Shown here: piece by piece, positions 1-11,740 of the stretch
How positions within the stretch are numbered: position 1 is the stretch's first letter
Layout: each line of letters starts with the position of its first letter
Assembly (NCBI GenBank): GCA_014529385.2
Contig: CM043947.1
Coordinates: forward strand, 133,728,391 to 133,792,390
Source of the DNA: Adiantum capillus-veneris
Taxonomy: Eukaryota; Streptophyta; Polypodiopsida; Polypodiales; Pteridaceae
Direction of reading: 5' to 3'
DNA: 64,000 nt
The notes under the pieces: model-generated
Told to the model about the DNA's origin: nothing
The model's input: only the letters and a program-made list of their open reading frames with translations
Database searches by the model: none
Program-made: the position numbers and the translations under genes

Positions 1-496
1 GAGTGATTGAGAGCTTTCTCTCTTCAATTTTGAACTTGGGAACTTCTATGGAATTTTTGAGGTTTCCACGGATGTGTGTGTGTGTGTGTGTGCAAGGAAT
101 TGAGGGAAGAAGGTGCGGCTTTTTGCAAGACTATGTGACCCTATATCGGTGCCATGAGGGTTGGCTACTCCAAAGAGTCCAACAGAGTGGAGTTTGGTGA
201 AGGCTTTTCAATGTTTTGAGAGATGCCTTTTGTGGCTGGAGTTTTGCAAGTTTTTGATGGTTTTTCTTGTATATTTTTCTCACCATCAAGTGTAATTTCA
301 AGTGTTGATCGACTCAACTCACCTTGTAGTGTCTGCGGGCAGGCAAGGGCTTGTAGGTCGAGGTGTTTGGAGTTTGAATTGAGCTTGTGGGTAGTATTTT
401 TGTTGAGCTCTTGAGTGGTGGTGTGTGTGGGTTGTAATCTAAGTAAATTCCTTGTATGGTGTTGAGTTGTCTGGGTGTGTGAATGTGCACATGACA
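1..496 (+). mobile_element. T1 5' LTR, left-truncated by the window edge
   Basis: Aligns by eye along its whole length with 20,727-21,233, including the shared phrases GTGCGGCTTTTTGCAAGAC and GTGTTGATCGACTC. The right end is set at ACA (496) because the two copies stop matching 3 bases later. A (TG)n tract lies at about 73-92 and is shorter in the other copy. The start lies outside the window. Confidence 0.75.
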
Positions 497-516
497 TCTT
501 TTGCTCCATCATCCTT

Positions 517-534
517 TGGCGATCTCGTTGGGGA
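517..534 (+). promoter_or_regulatory. Putative T1 primer-binding site
   Basis: TGGCGATCTCGTTGGGGA has the TGG start and GGGGA ending usual for tRNA primer sites of plant Ty3 elements. It lies about 20 bases after the mapped LTR end, which is further than normal, so the LTR may end a little to the right of 496. I cannot name the tRNA with confidence. Confidence 0.45.
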
Positions 535-604
535 GTGAAAATTTGCTGGTTGTGCACCCAGTTGAAGAGGTTTTGTTGTGAAGTTTGAGCTTCATTGAAG
601 AAAA

Positions 605-1750
605 GTGGTGGTTTGGTTCAGGTGCAAGACTTCAACTTTTGTGGAGTTACTCACGCAAGGCAGAAGCAACTTTGAAGGGATGGCATATAGTCGGCCAGTG
701 TTTACAGAGAAGGAGGATGTGAAGGATTGGACAGCAGACTTTGAGTGGCATACACTTGGTATGCACATTATGAATGACAAAGCAAAGCTTCATGTATTTT
801 CTCTTGCACTCAAAGGAGAAGCTCGTGAGTGGTTTGAAGGTTTAGAGGAAGACAAAAAGCAAACATGGGAGCAGGTGAAGCATGCAATTTTTGACAGGTT
901 TGGAAGAAATTAATCGTAATAGAAGCGACGACAAAATTGAAAGGTTTGCAGCAAGATGTTCATGCAAACTTTAAAGAGTTGTTGCGACACTTCAAAGGAC
1001 TTTGGGTGCAATTGGAGGTGGCATCCCAAGTACCTCTAGGGGATTTCTTTAAAGTGCATCAGTTTATGGATTGTCTCCATCCAAGTGTAAGGGAGAAGGT
1101 TGATCAAGAAGATCTTGCTACATTTGAAAGAGTTGTGGAAATTACGGAGGCCAAGAGCAACAAGATCAAGAGAAGGTGGGAGCAAGGCATGACACATATT
1201 GATCTAGTTGTGGTGCAACCAATGGTCCTTGTGGCAATGGATGATAAAGTGGAGCGATTGGTTCAAGGTCCAGATCCTGGTACGGCCTGGGTTTTGCATG
1301 ATCTTGCTGGTCAGTCCAAGAATTAAGAACTAACATAATGAATAGGAACCAAAGAGAAGAGCGACCAGTTGGAAGAGGTAGGGGACGGAGGCTACAAGAC
1401 AGATGCTACAATTGTGATGAAGAGGGTCACTATGCCCCTGATTGTCGTGAACCACCAAGAGAGAGAGGAGGGATGTACCCCTAATATGGACGTGGTTGAG
1501 GGAGAATAAAGAAAGTCATCAAGAGCGGTCACTAGAAGCACCACCGCCGCAACAACAACCACAACCGTTGCCTACAAATGGAGAAGGTAGGGCTATTAAT
1601 GTCATTACCCTTGAGCATCAAGATGTGGATGTTTTGTCCAGTAAGAGAGCTAGGCATGACAGGGAGAAAGAGATAGAAGAAGAGAGGGAAACAAGAGCAA
1701 GGAAAGAAAAGTCTAAGGTAGACGACAAATCAGAGAGTAGCAAGCGGTGA
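605..1750 (+). pseudogene. T1 gag (capsid and zinc knuckle), frameshifted
   Basis: The first part (605-913) reads a retrotransposon gag domain: KLHVFSLALKGEAREWFEGL, then WEQVKHAIFDRFGRN. It continues in another frame at 937-1326. A third frame holds a perfect CCHC zinc knuckle, CYNCDEEGHYAPDC, at 1,404-1,445, after an arginine/glycine-rich stretch. Downstream (1,496-1,750) is the proline/glutamine-rich and then charged linker with INVITLEHQDVDVL that T4 also carries in related form. At least two frameshifts and a stop at 1,324 break it. The knuckle is expected to bind element RNA during particle assembly. Confidence 0.8.
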
Positions 1751-1890
1751 CGTAGAAGGAAAATAGGTCCAAAGGACTACCTTCTTAGCCAAGGTGTTGA
1801 AGACTATGATGTTATTGATGACATACAAAATCAAAAGGCAAATATATATTTTGGTCAGTTGGTGGCTTTGAACGCTAAATTGAGGGGGCA

Positions 1891-2406
1891 ATGGACCAAG
1901 TGTATGAGTACGTGGCTTCCTTTCGAAAAGGAAAGCATCAAAGCATGGTGTCATCTTTGGGGGTTGGTCACCTAGTGGATATGGTGCCAATAGTTGAAGC
2001 TATGTTGGGAAACATGACAGAAGTGCAAGCATATGTGGATGGTGGTGCCCAGGTGTGTGTCATGACTGAGGCTATCATGAAGGAAGCAGGCATCAAGATG
2101 TCAGTGAATGCTTCAATTCGTATGAGGATGGTCAATCACAAAAAGGCAAGGTGTCTTGGGATAGCGGAAGATGTGAAGATAATAGTCTTGAGGATTCAGT
2201 GCTTGGTTGACTGCTACGTGATGCAAGCAGGTGAGAATTCTTATCCGATCATTTTAGGGAGACCATGGCTTATAACCCTTAGTGCTAAGCAGGATTGGGG
2301 CACGTGCTTGATCACCATCCCCGACCAAGAGAAAGGAAGGACCATTGTCTACAATATGAAGACACACAAACCGTACACAACCCCTATTGGAAATGCAAGA
2401 TACTGA
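1891..2406 (+). pseudogene. T1 aspartic protease (retropepsin) with Asp-Gly-Gly motif
   Basis: The ORF holds the active-site loop YVDGGAQVCVMTEAIM (near 2,034-2,081) and, about 65 residues later, the flap-side motif YPIILGRPWLI typical of gypsy proteases. The canonical loop is Asp-Ser/Thr-Gly; here it is Asp-Gly-Gly. Two other elements in the window have the same change, so it belongs to the family and is not a lone mutation. Retropepsins act as dimers to cut Gag-Pol. The start chosen is the first Met; the real protein would be part of a polyprotein. Confidence 0.82.
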
Positions 2407-2529
2407 TTCGACAAAAACTACATCATACGATAGTGATGCTTTGTCTACGGCATCAAAAGAAATTATAGAGGAAGGCTTGATGCAATTATGTCCTGATCTT
2501 TTTGGGTAAGTGTCCAAAAGGAAGCATTA

Positions 2530-3524
2530 ATGCATGATGTGAAGGTCAAGGAGGAGAAGGATATTCCAAAAGCAATTTTAGATCCTGCCAAAGTGAACGC
2601 AAGGAGCGTGCTAGGAGAGGACTTGACAAAGAAAGAAAAGGAGTATAAAGACACGTTTACAGAGTTTCCAAAGCTATTTTCCACTGAATATAAAGAGTTG
2701 CAAGGAGCTAAAGGGGTCGAGCATAAAATAAATTTGAAAGAAGGTGCCAAGACAAAGGTTCAAAAGCTTAGGAGGTTGGGGGTCATTCATGAGAAGGAAC
2801 TTCGTGAAGAGGCGACGAAGCTTTTGGAAGCAGATTTCATCTTTTGAGTGGAGGAGTCCGAATGGGTCTCTTTAGTAGTTATTGTGCCCAAGAAGAGCGG
2901 AATATTTAGGATATGTGTTGATTTCAAACCTTTAAATGCCGCCACAAAAAGGAATCATTATCCACTACCCTTCCTAGATGAAATCTTCAATCAGGTTGCA
3001 AGTCATGAACGTTACTCAATCATGGATGGATTTTTTGGCTACTTTCAGATCTTGATAGCGATTGAAGATCTATTGAAGACAAATTTCATTATTCCTTGGG
3101 GTTGTTTTTCCTACAAAAGTATTCCCTTTGGGCTAGTTAATGCATATGTACCTTCCAAGGGTGGATGAATAGAGTGTTTGGTCCCTATTTGGATAAGGTC
3201 ACTCGAGTTTTCATGGATGACATTGGATGTTATAGCTCTAGGATTACACAGTTGGAGAAGCTGAGGTTGAGTTTTGAAAGGCTTCAACAAGAGGGTGGGC
3301 AACTCAACCCAAAGAAATGTAAGTTTGCTCATGCCAGAGTCCATTTGCTAGGACATGTGGTTTCCCGAAATGGAATAGAAGTCGATCCAGAGAAAGTTAA
3401 GGATTTATTGCTTATGGATCCTCCCAGCAACACAAAGGATTTGGCATCATTTGTGCATAAGCTCAGGTACCTGTCACGTTTTTCTGGATGGTATGTCAGT
3501 ATGTGTATCCTCTCCAGAAATTGA
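2530..3524 (+). pseudogene. T1 reverse transcriptase, broken by stops
   Basis: Three ORFs read RT blocks in order: the pre-RT stretch ending KLLEADFIF, then WVSLVVIVPKKSGIFRICVDFKPLNA, then YSIMDGFFGYFQI and PFGLVNA, then the catalytic FMDD at 3,210-3,221 and LGHVVSRNGIEVDPEKV. An in-frame stop at 2,845 and a frameshift near 3,165 interrupt it. The catalytic aspartates are kept, but LVNA replaces the usual L-K/T-N/A-A and the following Phe-Gln segment is disturbed. Related to T3 and T4 RT sequences in this window. Confidence 0.85.
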
Positions 3525-3852
3525 GTCAAAGAGTTCAAGGGTTTGAGTGGAATGAAGACATGCAATAGGCTATTGATGGTATCATGGAGGTATTATGTGC
3601 TTTACCAACAGTGAGTCTTCCCGACTTGCAATTGATTCTCTATGTCTCTATTAGTGTGGGGTCAGTACCTTTTGGGTTGATTCTCTTACAAAAGTAGGGA
3701 AGGAACTTCAAGCCAATTTATTTTGAGAGCAAGATGAAGAATGTAAGCGAGTTCTCCTACACGAAAATGGAACAATGGGTATTTGCCTTGGTTCTTGCTT
3801 TCGCAGGTTCAAAACATATCTATTGCCCCAAAAAATCTATGTGCTCACCACA
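3525..3852 (+). pseudogene. T1 first RNase H, truncated by the A1 LTR
   Basis: After the RT connection, translations with frame changes read the start of a gypsy RNase H: FEWNEDMQ, then SLPDLQLILYVSISVGSVPFGLIL, then KNVSEFSYTKMEQWVFALVLAF and FKTYLLPQKIYVLTT. The last phrase, the usual end of this domain, runs straight into the A-family LTR at 3,853. The catalytic Asp of the first strand is not clear. Confidence 0.7.
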
Positions 3853-4774
3853 TGTGGGGCGCATGTCTAACCTCATCATCCTATCTTATTGCAGTATTAG
3901 CGAGAACCACGATTAAATTGTCAATCCATGGGATGAAACTGACTCAACTAGTGCATAGAGGCTCCAAGAGGTTGTCAATCTTTTGGAAAACAACTAAAAA
4001 CTTGCATCTAACTCAAGCTACACTGAAGTGGCCGAAATCTCCAAAAGCCAATTGCTCATAGGAAAATAAATCACATCGGTTACAGCATCAAATGACATCC
4101 AACATAACGAAACTTCTAGGACATGTTTATAAGACCTAAGCACACATGTTTATGGTCTCAAACCCCACTATAGGTCAAGTTCCAAAATTATGATCATTAA
4201 CAGCAGTGGATTTTTGACCTAGTCGTTTTTGACGTAGAATGCATCTAAATGGTTAGCAATGATGTCCCAATACCCCGCCTATGCTTAGTTTTTGATTTGG
4301 AAGTGTAAATTCCTAGTTATGATGTAATTAGGTCGCAGGTCTCAGCGAAGCCAAAAGCTATAAAATATCGTGACGTGTTTACCTCAATGCGTAGAGCTCT
4401 TACTTGCGTTTGCAATGCAACAAACACAACTGCAATGTGACAACCGGGGAGGGAGTGGGAAGCGCGAGAAGGAGAGGAGTGAGCGCTGTTAGCTCACACT
4501 ATGTATTTCATTATCCAAAACTTAAATATAACTTACAAAAAATGGATTTTATACCTTAGTCAAGGTTTTTGGTGGTCAAAACTAATAATCTCGGAGTTCT
4601 ACCAAATATGGGTAATGACAGGTTGATACAATCTGGAAGCTTGTAGCCCCGGCTCATTAATCATAGAGTTTATCTGAGGAAATAGGAGTTACAATATTCC
4701 CGATTTATCAAAATAATAAGTGCTTTACAATGAGAACTCCGAAAAATGGTATCGGTGTAAGCTTGCTGCTAACA
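3853..4774 (-). mobile_element. A-family LTR, 3' LTR of A1
   Basis: Read on the - strand it starts TGTTAGCAGCAAGC and ends with CCACA, and it matches 34,079-34,947 and the split copy at 26,680-28,975. A TATAAAA promoter box lies at 4,547-4,553 (- strand), 220 bases from its 5' end, and the AAGAGCTCTACGCATTGA region is shared with the other copies. A polypurine tract directly precedes it, which marks it as a 3' LTR. Confidence 0.85.
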
Positions 4775-4788
4775 TTCCCCCCCTCCTC
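4775..4788 (-). promoter_or_regulatory. A1 polypurine tract
   Basis: Fourteen uninterrupted purines on the - strand, GAGGAGGGGGGGAA, abut the TGTTAGC start of the LTR. This is the usual site for plus-strand DNA priming in LTR retrotransposons. Confidence 0.75.
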
Positions 4789-4811
4789 ACCTGTCATTCC
4801 TTGACACAACT

Positions 4812-7800
4812 TTATGGGCTGAAGTAGTTGTCAGCGGGTTGGCGGCTGGCAAGGTGGTCTTTACACGCATTCAGCGCCTTTTGGTATTTGATTTTTGTTT
4901 CTTTATTGGGCACTTGCAAGAACTGCATAGTGACTCTGTTCTTTAGCTCCACTACTGAGTAACCTACAAACCTTGCTGTGAGATTACTGCTCACTGGTGC
5001 AAATATCTTCGTTCACCCAGTGAAGAATCCCGTGTAGAACGCTTCCTCAAATGCCAGCATATTATGTGAAGGTAGAAACATGCATTTGGAGTAGAATCCA
5101 TAGAGGACTTCTTCGAAAGGTTGGCCACTGAGATCATAGCACAAACCTTTGTTACCCTTGAGGAATGACATCCAAGGGGTGCCTACTTTCTCTAGCTCAT
5201 TGAACACTGCGATGCATGTGAGCAGCATTTGACAGATCGTATATAGCATAGCACATGACAAATCTGGTAGACTTTTAAAGAATTACATGGCACCATTTAG
5301 GGTTTTCACCTTGTATTCTTCAGTTGTTTGTTGGTCCCTTTTCTGGAGCAGGCATTCTGGGGTAGTTTAGCCAAGTTGGCCGCTTCTTGAGCAGTGCCTC
5401 ATGTGCTATCCAGGTCCTTACTCTTGGTACAGGACAAAAAGTTGGACCTTTTTGCAGGGCTGCAGGTGCTCTTGTGAACAAATCAAGTATCTTGGTTTTT
5501 TGTTCAGCCAGCTCAACCTCCACTTTGGGTGTTCTTTATGTGTGCCCTCAACTTGCATGTCTGTGTAAAGCCTTTCTTTTACCTGTAGCAACGCAAATTT
5601 TATCAGAGAGTAGGGCAAGGACTGTTGGTGCCATTGCACATTGATTTGATTGGGAGTGAGTTGTGTAACGTTGACGGAGTGAAGAACTCTCAACTCCCAA
5701 TCCATTGTTGCCTTCCACTGCTCATCTACCTCTTGTGTAATATTTTCTTTCAGTGCATCTTCTTCAGTCTTTGAGAGCTAGACCATGGGCACTATGTCTT
5801 CTTCTGTAATGGTTACCTGAAAATATTCCTCACCACTCAACTCTACTACGGATTGTGTCTCCATCTCAACAAATGATACTGAGGGTATTTTTATCTGAGG
5901 CTGCTCCAAAGGGCCTGCCTCTTGTTGCATTTCCGATTTTCTCTCTCTCAGTAGTAGCTGGTTGACTCTTTTGAGTTTAGTTATCTCCTTCAGCAGTTCA
6001 TCTTCTCTTTGGACCCGCATCAAGGCTCGGTCTCTGCGTTGAGATTGCTCTAACTTCAGCTCCAACTTGAGGTCTTTATTCTTCTTTTCTAGTGCCTTGT
6101 AGACCTCTTCTGTTCCTTTCATCGAGGGGACAACTGGATTTTCTCGTATTTGGCGTAAGAATATCGCCCGATCATTAATTCTTTGTTCTGAGTGTTGTAG
6201 AGAGGCATTAGCTACATCTAGGTGTACCTAGATTTTTTGAGCTGAGAGGGTGGTAGGGAGAAATTTTGTAACTTCTGTCAGCTAATCATCCTTGTCTTTG
6301 CATGCATATAATAGTTTGGTAAGCAGCTGACCCAGCTCTTTCATTTCTTTTTGTTGCTTATGTCTAGCGAGCTGATGTTGTTCAGCTTCTGCTCTCAGTT
6401 CGTGCACTTGCCTTTGAAGATCAGTGATGAAATTAAGTCTGTCATCTAACTCCTCTTGGAGTGTGTTGATCACCATCTCTAAATCTTGGCCCTTGTGCTA
6501 TGGCCAAGTGCTGCTGAGCGAAGTCTTTCAGTCATCTCTTGCATTTGCTTAGAATATTTGTTAACTTGTAGGATGACTTTGTCATTCAATTTCAAGTCTT
6601 CATGTCGTGCCAACTGGGTTGATGTTTTTGCATCCTCTTGTGTGTCTTTTGGCTGTGTCAGGATGGTTGGTTGCTGTTGCTCTTGTAGCCATGGCTGTTC
6701 TTTTTCCGTGGAGGTAGAGGGTGGTGCCTCGGCCTTCTCTTGCTATGCTACGATAGAGGGTGGTTCCTCTACCTTTTTTTCCTTTGGTTTCTCAAACAAT
6801 GTGGTGTCCTCTTCTATTGTTGCAGGACTTGCTGCCTTTTTGGTCTCTGGATCCTTCTCTATTGGCTGCTCTTAAGTAGATCCATTTGCTTGTTATGTAG
6901 ACTCATCTTCCCTTTGTTGTTCGGGCTCTTGTGTAGCCTTCGGCTGCTTTCTCTTATTTAGGCTCAGCTTCTTTAGTTGGCTCATTTGTGGTGTCTTTAA
7001 ATTACGATGATGGTGGTGGGCTCGGCATGGGTTGATCTTGGTGTTCAGAGATAGGAGAAGAGATGCGGGGTGACACATCACCTTGGGCATGTTGTGCTTC
7101 TCCTTGTGCAGTGGTCTCCTCTGCTCTCTTTTGTTCTTCTTCCTCTTTTTCCTTCCTTGCCACTTCTTCATCTTCCTTTAGCTTTAAAGCTTCTACTTCT
7201 TGGTACATATGTTCCAGTGCTTCAGCAGGTTCTTCAGCCTCTTTCCTGGTGTGATGCTTGGTCCTTGGTCCCTTAAGTCCACTAGGCACCCATTTTTCCG
7301 GGTCCTTTCCTTGTGCTTGCTGGCTGCATTGGTATGCATGTTTCTCTCTTTTAAACCGGGCTTGCTTTTGCATGGGCTCTTCTTGGTGTGCTGCCATGGA
7401 TTTTCTCTTCAATTCCTCTCTTCGTGCTCTGTTTTATTCATTATCTGAGCTTTCACTGTTGTGCCTTTCCGGCGAGCGTTTAGCCGACTCTTCATCAGAT
7501 TTGTAGGATCTCTTGGCTGATCTTGTAGCTCAAGGAGATGGTTGAGTTGAAAGTATCCAAGTGTTTTGGTATGGGGTAGGTGATAGGTTGTCGGCCATGC
7601 CGATGGCATGGTATGCAATCCTTGTCAATACCTCTCGTGCACCCAGGTAAGTATCTTTCCTTCTTTCTTTGTGCCTTTCAAAGCGGTCAAGACATATTGT
7701 GCATGGTCCACTAGTTGCCTGGTTATTGACTTGAGACTTGCGTGAAAGTGGTGGCAACCGCATGATTTGGCATGGTATACCTTGGTGGACTTTTAGCCAG

Positions 7801-8471
7801 GAAGTGGAAGTGTTGGTGTATAACCTGGCTAGCTCTTCCACCTGCTTGTGAATTACGTCTGCAAAGGTGGCTGCGGTAGTTTCTTTGGTGAAAGTACCTG
7901 TTGTTTTCTTGTCCCTTGCCCTCATTGTCATTCCTTCTGTGGGTAGTCTGAGTGATTTTGCCATTATTTCCTTGGTTATCACCACTTCACCTTTATTCCC
8001 CTGAGGGTCATAAATCTGGGCTGTTCCATCTTCTTTAATCGTGGATAAAAGCTTGTAAGCTTTTTGGAAATCCACACCGCACGGCTCCTGTTCATAGAAA
8101 TCTCTGAGTCCTAGCATGCGCTTGGCTTCTTTGGTCTCAAGCTTTGTGGTGACATCATACCCTTCTTTCAGTAGGAGTTGCAACTCTACTTGATGTCCCT
8201 CCTCACTCTTGAATCTCCCGGTGAACACTGTGGTGTGATGCTCTTCTAGCTGTTCTTTGAAAGATAGGCTGCCTTGGCAGCTTTGACTGAATTTGGATCC
8301 AGTTGGTATGCGGGTAGCTCCTGCAAATTTTCTTTCTAGTTGAGCTTCTTCTTGGCCCTCTCTACTGCTTGCATGGCTCTTGGGCAGTGAATGGAGTGTC
8401 AAAACTAGCAGATTTGACGGATTTTTCTCTGAAATGTCCTTTAGTCTGAAATGCGAACAATTTTGGTCCAA
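4812..8471 (-). pseudogene. Long unknown ORF (about 1,200 codons) next to the A1 3' LTR
   Basis: Seven open stretches lie in one frame (8,471-7,530; 7,412-7,002; 6,476-6,282; 6,122-5,778; 5,705-5,418; 5,261-5,013; 4,994-4,812), with a patch of another frame at about 7,000-6,500, so this is one decayed reading frame. The N-terminal third looks globular (VVITKEIMAKSLRLP, CTICLDRFERHKERR). The middle is Glu/Lys/Pro-rich. A long heptad-rich coiled coil follows (LRAEAEQHQLARHKQQKEM; VNQLLLRERKSEMQQEAG). The C-terminal part ends DHLASRQPADNYFSP just before the polypurine tract. No gag, protease, RT or integrase motif is present. The position is that of the extra ORF found after integrase in Athila elements, but I recognise no family. 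No transmembrane helix is evident. Confidence 0.6.
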
Positions 8472-8562
8472 TTTTCCTCAAATCAATTTTTGAACAAGCA
8501 TAGATGCATAAAAACATGCAAGGAACAAAATTATAAAGTCCAAACAAAATTTTGCAACCAAA

Positions 8563-9147
8563 GTAAATAATCGCGATTATTTACAATTGAGTAGTTTTTT
8601 TAACATTTTGCAAACTTGGCATCACAGACTTGAAGTATATACCAAATACATACTCTGAGTGAAATATGGGCTCGTTTGGATGCATAGAGTGAAAATGGTA
8701 CCAGATTTTGGCTTTAGGTCTCTGAAACAGTAGATAGAATGAAAAATTGAGATTTTGAGCTCCAAATTGGTTCAAACATGGCTAGTGGGCTTAACACATT
8801 GTGTACTTCGGATGTATAATGGCAAAATATCAAAATTCTCCCATTTTGGCTAGAAAGTAAATAATTGCCATTATTAACATTTCTACCAAAATCAACATTT
8901 TTGGTACAAATTGGTTCTAGGTATCGTATAGACTCTATGTATGAGATATGAGGTGATTTGAATCAAGAAATGTGGTCCATAACCCAAAAATTGGCTTACA
9001 AAGACTTCTTTGCATTTTTTGGCAATTTTCCAAGTTATAGGTGCTTATTTTGGCTCATACTAGTTGATTTTTGGCATGTCATAGGTGAGGTGATCATACA
9101 ATTTTTAAGAAAAAATAGTGCAAATGTAAATAATCGTGATTATTTAC
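8563..9147 (-). repeat. Three 22-bp palindromes in AT-rich repeats
   Basis: GTAAATAATCG followed by its exact reverse complement occupies 8,563-8,584. A one-base variant is at 9,126-9,147 and a decayed copy at 8,857-8,878. Spacings are 294 and 269 bases. The same palindrome recurs at 35,883, 36,156 and 36,428 in A2. The intervening AT-rich DNA has no coding potential. Confidence 0.85.
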
Positions 9148-9257
9148 ATTACAGCAGTCACAATTTTTTTGCAAAACTTAAAATTTTGACCTAAACACAT
9201 TCCATACACCTAAAACAAGTCCTCAATTGAATTTAGTCAAGTTTGGTCTTGCCGGCA

Positions 9258-9557
9258 TCACTTTGTGCTTTGTCGACTCTGAGATCTCTGATTTCTGTGA
9301 CTATACTGCCTATTGAGTTGGTCAGTCAATTTTGAGGCTTTGGACTTGTTCGCAACATAGTCGTGAAGCAACTCATCCAATTCTGGCTCATTTGGAGTCA
9401 GTTTGACCCCGTATGTCGAATTTGATGCTTTGTAGCCTTTGAGCTTTTTTTTGCTTTTCGAGGGCTTTGCTTGATTGATTTCACAACACAAACCATATAC
9501 ATTGTATATGAACCTCGTAGGCAAGCTGTCTGTGGAGTCAGATACAAATTCTGGCAT
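9258..9557 (-). pseudogene. Hypothetical 99-residue ORF, unassigned
   Basis: An open frame with ordinary, non-repetitive composition and a basic, Ser/Gln-rich tail (RNQRSQSRQSTK). The middle reads LTPNEPELDELLHDYVANKS. No family recognised. It may be a fragment of a larger broken frame, since flanking sequence is not open. It lies upstream of the palindromes in the A1 block. Confidence 0.25.
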
Positions 9558-10998
9558 CTGCCAAAAATCTAGCTTTTCTACTGGGGACCCCCTCGACCCC
9601 TACCGAATGGTCAACTGATGATATAGAAAGTTTCTATTATGTTAGGGCATGCTATAGTTCAAATCCCATCTGATTTGGTCGAGCTGACAGGCCGCTATGG
9701 TCGGTTTTTGGTCGTAGGTCTTCGTGCACTGCTCGGTTTCTAGGGTTTTTTCGAGGGGTTTAAACTAGCTACCGTCCGTATAAAATGGATCATTGATTAG
9801 TAAAGAACTTACCCCTCATGTCTCATGTGAGAAGGCACTAAAAACATGCAACTGTAGACTCCAGAAAAGACGCGCAAAAGAGGTCGAAAAGCTCTCTCTA
9901 CAAAGGCCACAAGTGAAAATGAGGTGGTTTTAGCCTACCTTGGATATCTATACCCGGACTTCCCAAACAATCTTCCCCAGATTCCTTTGTTAGTCCTACT
10001 AAGCCATGAAATCTATGTTAGACTCAACAATTTCCTTGATCGGATTCCTGTAGCTCATTCTGTAAGAATTTTGCAAAAGTAGTTTGGCCGCCTAATTTAG
10101 GCTTCCCGCTTCCATCTTCTGATTTCATTGAAAAAAAAAATTCTTATCCGCCTTGTCTTTTTTATCACCATCTTATCTTCCATTTTTCCATCTGAGCTTC
10201 CTTGCTATTTATTATTAATTTTTGACCTGTTTATTAAAAAAATCAAAGAAAATAACAAAATGCTCTAAAAAAGTAAAGTGAAAATCCAATAATTAACAAA
10301 ATCCATTGAAAAACATAGCTTTATTGTTTTTCGTTGGATTTCTCTATTTTTAAGTCTCATTATCAATAAAAATAATAAAAAATAACCAAAAAGGACTTTT
10401 TTAAATGATTGTTTGATAGTATATACACTATTTACACTCATCGGGAAATATTATTAGTGAATTTTTCCTTGATGATGAATTATAAGGGTATTATTAGGTA
10501 GTTTTGTAAAAAATCACACGTTAACATCGAACTTTTTCCTCCCTCTTCAAACATTGCCCTTAATTACTTAGTGCCTTTCCACTCCTCCTAAATGGCGTAC
10601 TCCGGGACGACTGTGTGCATGGGTTGAACAATCGTGTCTATGCATAGCCGTGGTTGGCTCTATCATGCTTTGAAGATCAATAAAATGCTGGGTCTTGAGT
10701 AATTAACGCAAGGGTTTCTGATGTCGAGGCTTTCTGATGCTGTTTTGCAAAGAGAAAATCTTATAGCTTGTGTGCTCTCTGTTTGATTCTACCATAAGGA
10801 TGCTTCAACACGCTGATTGTTTGAGCTGTTGGTAGCACTTTTGTCTATTGTCAAGATTTTTCTCACCATTGGTAGCTTGGTTTGCTTGTTGCTGTATGGT
10901 GTGGTGGAGTCTTTTGAGACTTAACTCGCCATTGCTTGATTGATCTTACGGTTTGTGGAGAAGATAAGTGCTCTTTTTTCTTCCAAACCAATTTCATG
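9558..10998. other. Non-coding AT-rich spacer in A1
   Basis: No open frame longer than about 60 codons with recognisable content. It is AT-rich, especially 10,130-10,420, with several poly-A and poly-T runs. GTTCAAATCCC near 9,658 resembles a tRNA B box but has no surrounding cloverleaf. I see no LTR or primer site that would mark an element boundary. Confidence 0.5.
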
Positions 10999-11740
10999 TT
11001 AGGTCCCTTGCTCGGAGATGCTCATCTCTATGTTTTTACCCTTGGAACCTTCTTTTGTTTCATCGGGGTGAAGTTTTGGGCACCCAAATTTGAATCGGCC
11101 TATCCTTAAGCTGTGCTTTTGGTACCCAAATTTCCCTGAATCCTTGCATGCTACTTGTAGCATTGCTTGTCGAGGAGATGGAGAAGATTGATTACTTTGT
11201 GGTTTGGTCTGCTGATTGCTTCCTTTTCGTTCCTCCTTGCTTGGTGTAATTGGAACAATGAGTTGCCCGCCTTTAGGTAATAGCTTGATCTGATTTGTAT
11301 CCCAATCTAGTACTTCTTTGTATGTCCGCATCCAGGGAATTCCAAGAATCATCGTCTCATTCATGTGTTCATCTGGTAAGCATAAAAACTAATGAGGACA
11401 TGAACATCCATGTATTAACACGTTCAAGTTGACTATTCCCAATGTTGGAGTTGGGTTCTTGTTGCATCCTTTGATTGTCGCTATTCCTGCTAACAATTCT
11501 TGACTTGTTGCCTTCTTGTACGTGGAATAACCGACTGCATTTACTCTAGCTCCCGTGTTGACCAAAGCATTGGTGCTATGATTTTTGAACTTTACTTTGA
11601 TGCGTAGGTACATTCCATCTAACCAGTCATCATCTGTTCCATCTAACCAGTCATCATCTGTTGAAACTGCATCTTTAGGTAATTCTCATTGTCGGTCATC
11701 TATTTCCAGAGTGTTGATGGGAATTGATATTTGTTGATTC
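10999..11740 (-). pseudogene. Retropepsin fragment from another retroelement
   Basis: The - strand reads LRIKVKFKNHSTNALVNTGARVNAVG, the loop of a retroviral-type protease with Asp changed to Asn (NTGA for DTGA). After a stop follow DEHMNETMILGIPWM and YKEVLDWDTNQIKLLPKGG, the second protease motif. Downstream is a polar Gln/Ser-rich stretch. The sequence differs from the other proteases here and could come from a different Ty3 element or a caulimovirid-like insertion; the fragment is too short to decide. It follows integrase, which is out of normal order, so it is a separate insertion. Confidence 0.55.
11615..11662 (-). repeat. Exact 24-bp tandem duplication
   Basis: Two identical 24-base units lie at 11,615-11,638 and 11,639-11,662. 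On the - strand each encodes TDDDWLDG, so the duplication adds 8 residues in frame just before the protease fragment. Confidence 0.9.

Noticed and set aside
165-557. 130-codon - strand ORF across the T1 5' LTR
   Set aside because: Runs antisense through the LTR and primer site; the equivalent frame in the 3' LTR (20,725-21,082) is broken differently.
9655-9668. GTTCAAATCCC resembling a tRNA gene B box
   Set aside because: No A box at the right distance and no cloverleaf pairing around it.
10999-11740. Possible endogenous caulimovirid
   Set aside because: Only a protease-like fragment is present, without adjacent RT, movement or coat motifs; kept as an unassigned retropepsin fragment.
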